NCBI GenBank assembly: GCA_963712055.1
Contig: CAVQGN010000001.1
Span: forward strand, 1 to 64,000
Direction: 5' to 3'
Source: JAHBVL01 sp963712055
GTDB lineage: Bacteria > Chloroflexota > Chloroflexia > Thermomicrobiales > UBA6265
DNA length: 64,000 nucleotides
The position numbers and the translations under genes are program-made. The notes under the pieces were generated by a model. It saw only the letters and a list, made by a program, of their open reading frames with translations, did no database searches and was not told the origin of the DNA. Below, piece by piece: positions 62,728-64,000 of this stretch (its first letter is position 1; each line of letters opens with the position of its first letter).

Positions 62728-64000
62728 TGGCCCTTGAAAGCGTGAGCACGTGGTTCGAAGCCATAGCTTTCAGCAGCCTGCTGTGGTGACACGATCCCGT
62801 TGCGCAGATCAGCTTCGATAGCCGCAGGATCGCGGCCCTCGGGATCGAAATAGCCGCCACCACCCGGAAGTTCGAGTGTGATCTCAGTATCGGCCGCAAG
62901 TTCGAGCATCCCTTTGCCGGTGATCTTCTCGCCAGTTGACAGTCTGATTTCGCCTCTGGCGCCGTCGAGTCCCCCATTGAACCCCTGGGCCGGATGATCG
63001 AGACGGTCGAACAATCCGGAAAACGTATAGGGTCGATTTGTGCGGACCCCGAGATGTAATCGTTGGCCACAGCCACCCCGGTACTTGCCAGCGCCGCCGG
63101 AACCTTCCCGAATCTCTCTCGCATGAACGATCACCGGCGATAACTGCTCGATCACCTCGGCTGGGACCCCAGCGATCCCACTCGGAAACGCGGTCGCATG
63201 GAGACCATCCTTCTGGGCCCTGGCTCCGGTTCCGCCGCAGGAAAACCAGACATAGGCAAACGGTTCGTCGTTCAAATCGTGTCCGAGGAATTGCAGATTC
63301 CAGATATTTGCGGCGCCTTCCGCCATCAACGTCTCGGGCATCGCTTGCGCCAGTGCGCCAAAGATCGCACCTGGCAGGAAGTGGCCGATGATATGCCTTG
63401 CTCCAACCGCTGCCGGAGGAAGCGCATTCAGAATCGATCGTTCTGGTGCCGACACGGTGACCGGCCTGAAACTGCCCTCGTTGTTGGGCACATCAGGCGC
63501 GAGCGCACACTTGAGCGCATAGGTGGAATAGGCGTGGGTGTAGTTGAGAACGACATTGATGCCGCGTTTGCTTTCGCCAGAACTGCCAGACCAATCGACG
63601 TGCAACTGATCGCCGCTCTTGGTGATCGTCACTTTCAGGCGGACTGGTTCCTCATAGCCATCGGAAAAGACCTCGTTTGAATACGTCCCGTCGGGCAGTG
63701 TCGCGATCGCTTTGCGCATCGCGCTTTCCGAACGCTCGATGATGGCTTCAGCCAGTGGTTCGAGCGTGTCGAGGTCGAATTCCCGCATGAACTCGATCAG
63801 TCGAATCGCGCCGACATCGTTACCCGAGGCTTGCGCGTAGATGTCGCCAACCACCGGGTCCGGGGTGCGGACATTGGCACGCAGAATCCGAATCAGTTCT
63901 TCGTTCGGTTGGCCTTCGTCGAAGAGTTTCGTGATTGGTACGAAAAGACCTTCTTCGTAGATCGAGCGGGCGTCGGTCGACAAACCGATACCGCCGATGT
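62724..64000 (-). CDS. Hydantoinase B/oxoprolinase family subunit (5' end outside window)
   Basis: HyuB-type ATP-dependent amide hydrolase subunit, working with a HyuA partner on hydantoins or 5-oxoproline-like compounds. The visible part carries EEGLFVPITKLFDEGQPN, GYEEPVRLKV, NNEGSFRPV, FSCGGTGAR and GSGGAGKYRGG, all family blocks. The frame is open to the right edge (reading IGGIGLSTDARSIYEEG), about 100 or more residues short of the usual N-terminus, so the gene continues beyond 64000. It overlaps the lyase gene by four bases (ATGA), implying one transcript; hyuA is probably further upstream. Confidence 0.92.
   Translation of the reverse strand, partial: IGGIGLSTDARSIYEEGLFVPITKLFDEGQPNEELIRILRANVRTPDPVVGDIYAQASGNDVGAIRLIEFMREFDLDTLEPLAEAIIERSESAMRKAIATLPDGTYSNEVFSDGYEEPVRLKVTITKSGDQLHVDWSGSSGESKRGINVVLNYTHAYSTYALKCALAPDVPNNEGSFRPVTVSAPERSILNALPPAAVGARHIIGHFLPGAIFGALAQAMPETLMAEGAANIWNLQFLGHDLNDEPFAYVWFSCGGTGARAQKDGLHATAFPSGIAGVPAEVIEQLSPVIVHAREIREGSGGAGKYRGGCGQRLHLGVRTNRPYTFSGLFDRLDHPAQGFNGGLDGARGEIRLSTGEKITGKGMLELAADTEITLELPGGGGYFDPEGRDPAAIEADLRNGIVSPQQAAESYGFEPRAHAFKGQ

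Overview
The window reads as ordinary, gene-dense chromosome of a free-living bacterium. The clues are a MerR-type HspR next to ClpB, HslVU behind TopA, ScpAB, MEP-pathway isoprenoid synthesis (IspE), Tat-type peptide-binding proteins, a form II CoxSLM-like molybdenum hydroxylase, GtrA/GT-C surface-glycan genes, many GTG/TTG starts and strong Shine-Dalgarno sites. This mix suggests Chloroflexota, perhaps Thermomicrobia-like; that placement is inference from gene content, not from a marker gene. I see no phage genes, transposases, integrases or CRISPR array.

Layout. 1-72: tRNA-Arg(CCG), leftward. 536-5524: an OppDF ATPase pair without permeases, a site-2 protease, an HD phosphohydrolase, then scpA-scpB. 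5495-10000 (minus): cysteine desulfurase, an Rrf2 regulator with Fe-S-type cysteines, a CBS-containing site-2 protease and a secreted beta-lactamase-fold serine hydrolase. 10086-15807 (plus): dprA, topA, hslV, hslU. 15999-22048: a complete peptide ABC operon (two permeases, two ATPases, Tat-type binding protein) ending in a strong terminator. 22205-25098: aminotransferase, convergent RidA, and an S41 protease lacking its usual lysine. 25232-31275: a surface-glycan cluster (GtrA, FAD oxidoreductase, GT-C proteins), the last gene frameshifted. 31244-36893: a TPP enzyme, an unrecognised protein with a PD-(D/E)xK-like motif, an MFS exporter and a hairpin-barrel glycosidase-like protein. 37126-41009: S-L-M molybdenum hydroxylase. 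41090-44246: hspR-clpB under a HAIR-type operator. 44393-49652: small membrane protein, secreted DUF3352/Excalibur-like protein, M42 peptidase and a second peptide-binding protein. 49864-50682: CvpA-like zinc-ribbon protein. 50690-56402 (minus): selD, lipid kinase, rsmA, ispE, a pseudokinase and a Tat-exported protein, tightly packed. 56523-60748 (plus): DUF952, MMPL exporter, small hypothetical protein, mutM. 60749-64000 (minus): M42 peptidase, HMG-CoA-lyase-like protein and a hydantoinase B subunit cut by the window edge.

The most notable result is selD. A conventional call would start it at 56339 without its catalytic N-terminus. Reading upstream through an in-frame TGA (56351-56349, minus) restores the whole family N-terminus, with selenocysteine at the catalytic Cys17 position and the essential lysine three residues later. 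A promoter sits at the right distance and a hairpin follows the TGA directly. The organism therefore probably makes selenoproteins. Other points worth attention are the HspR operator built on a consensus promoter with an apparent attenuator before clpB, a kinase-fold protein that has lost every catalytic residue, the S41 Lys-to-Thr change, the +1 frameshift at about 29967, and a 27-codon ORF coupled to both scpA and scpB.
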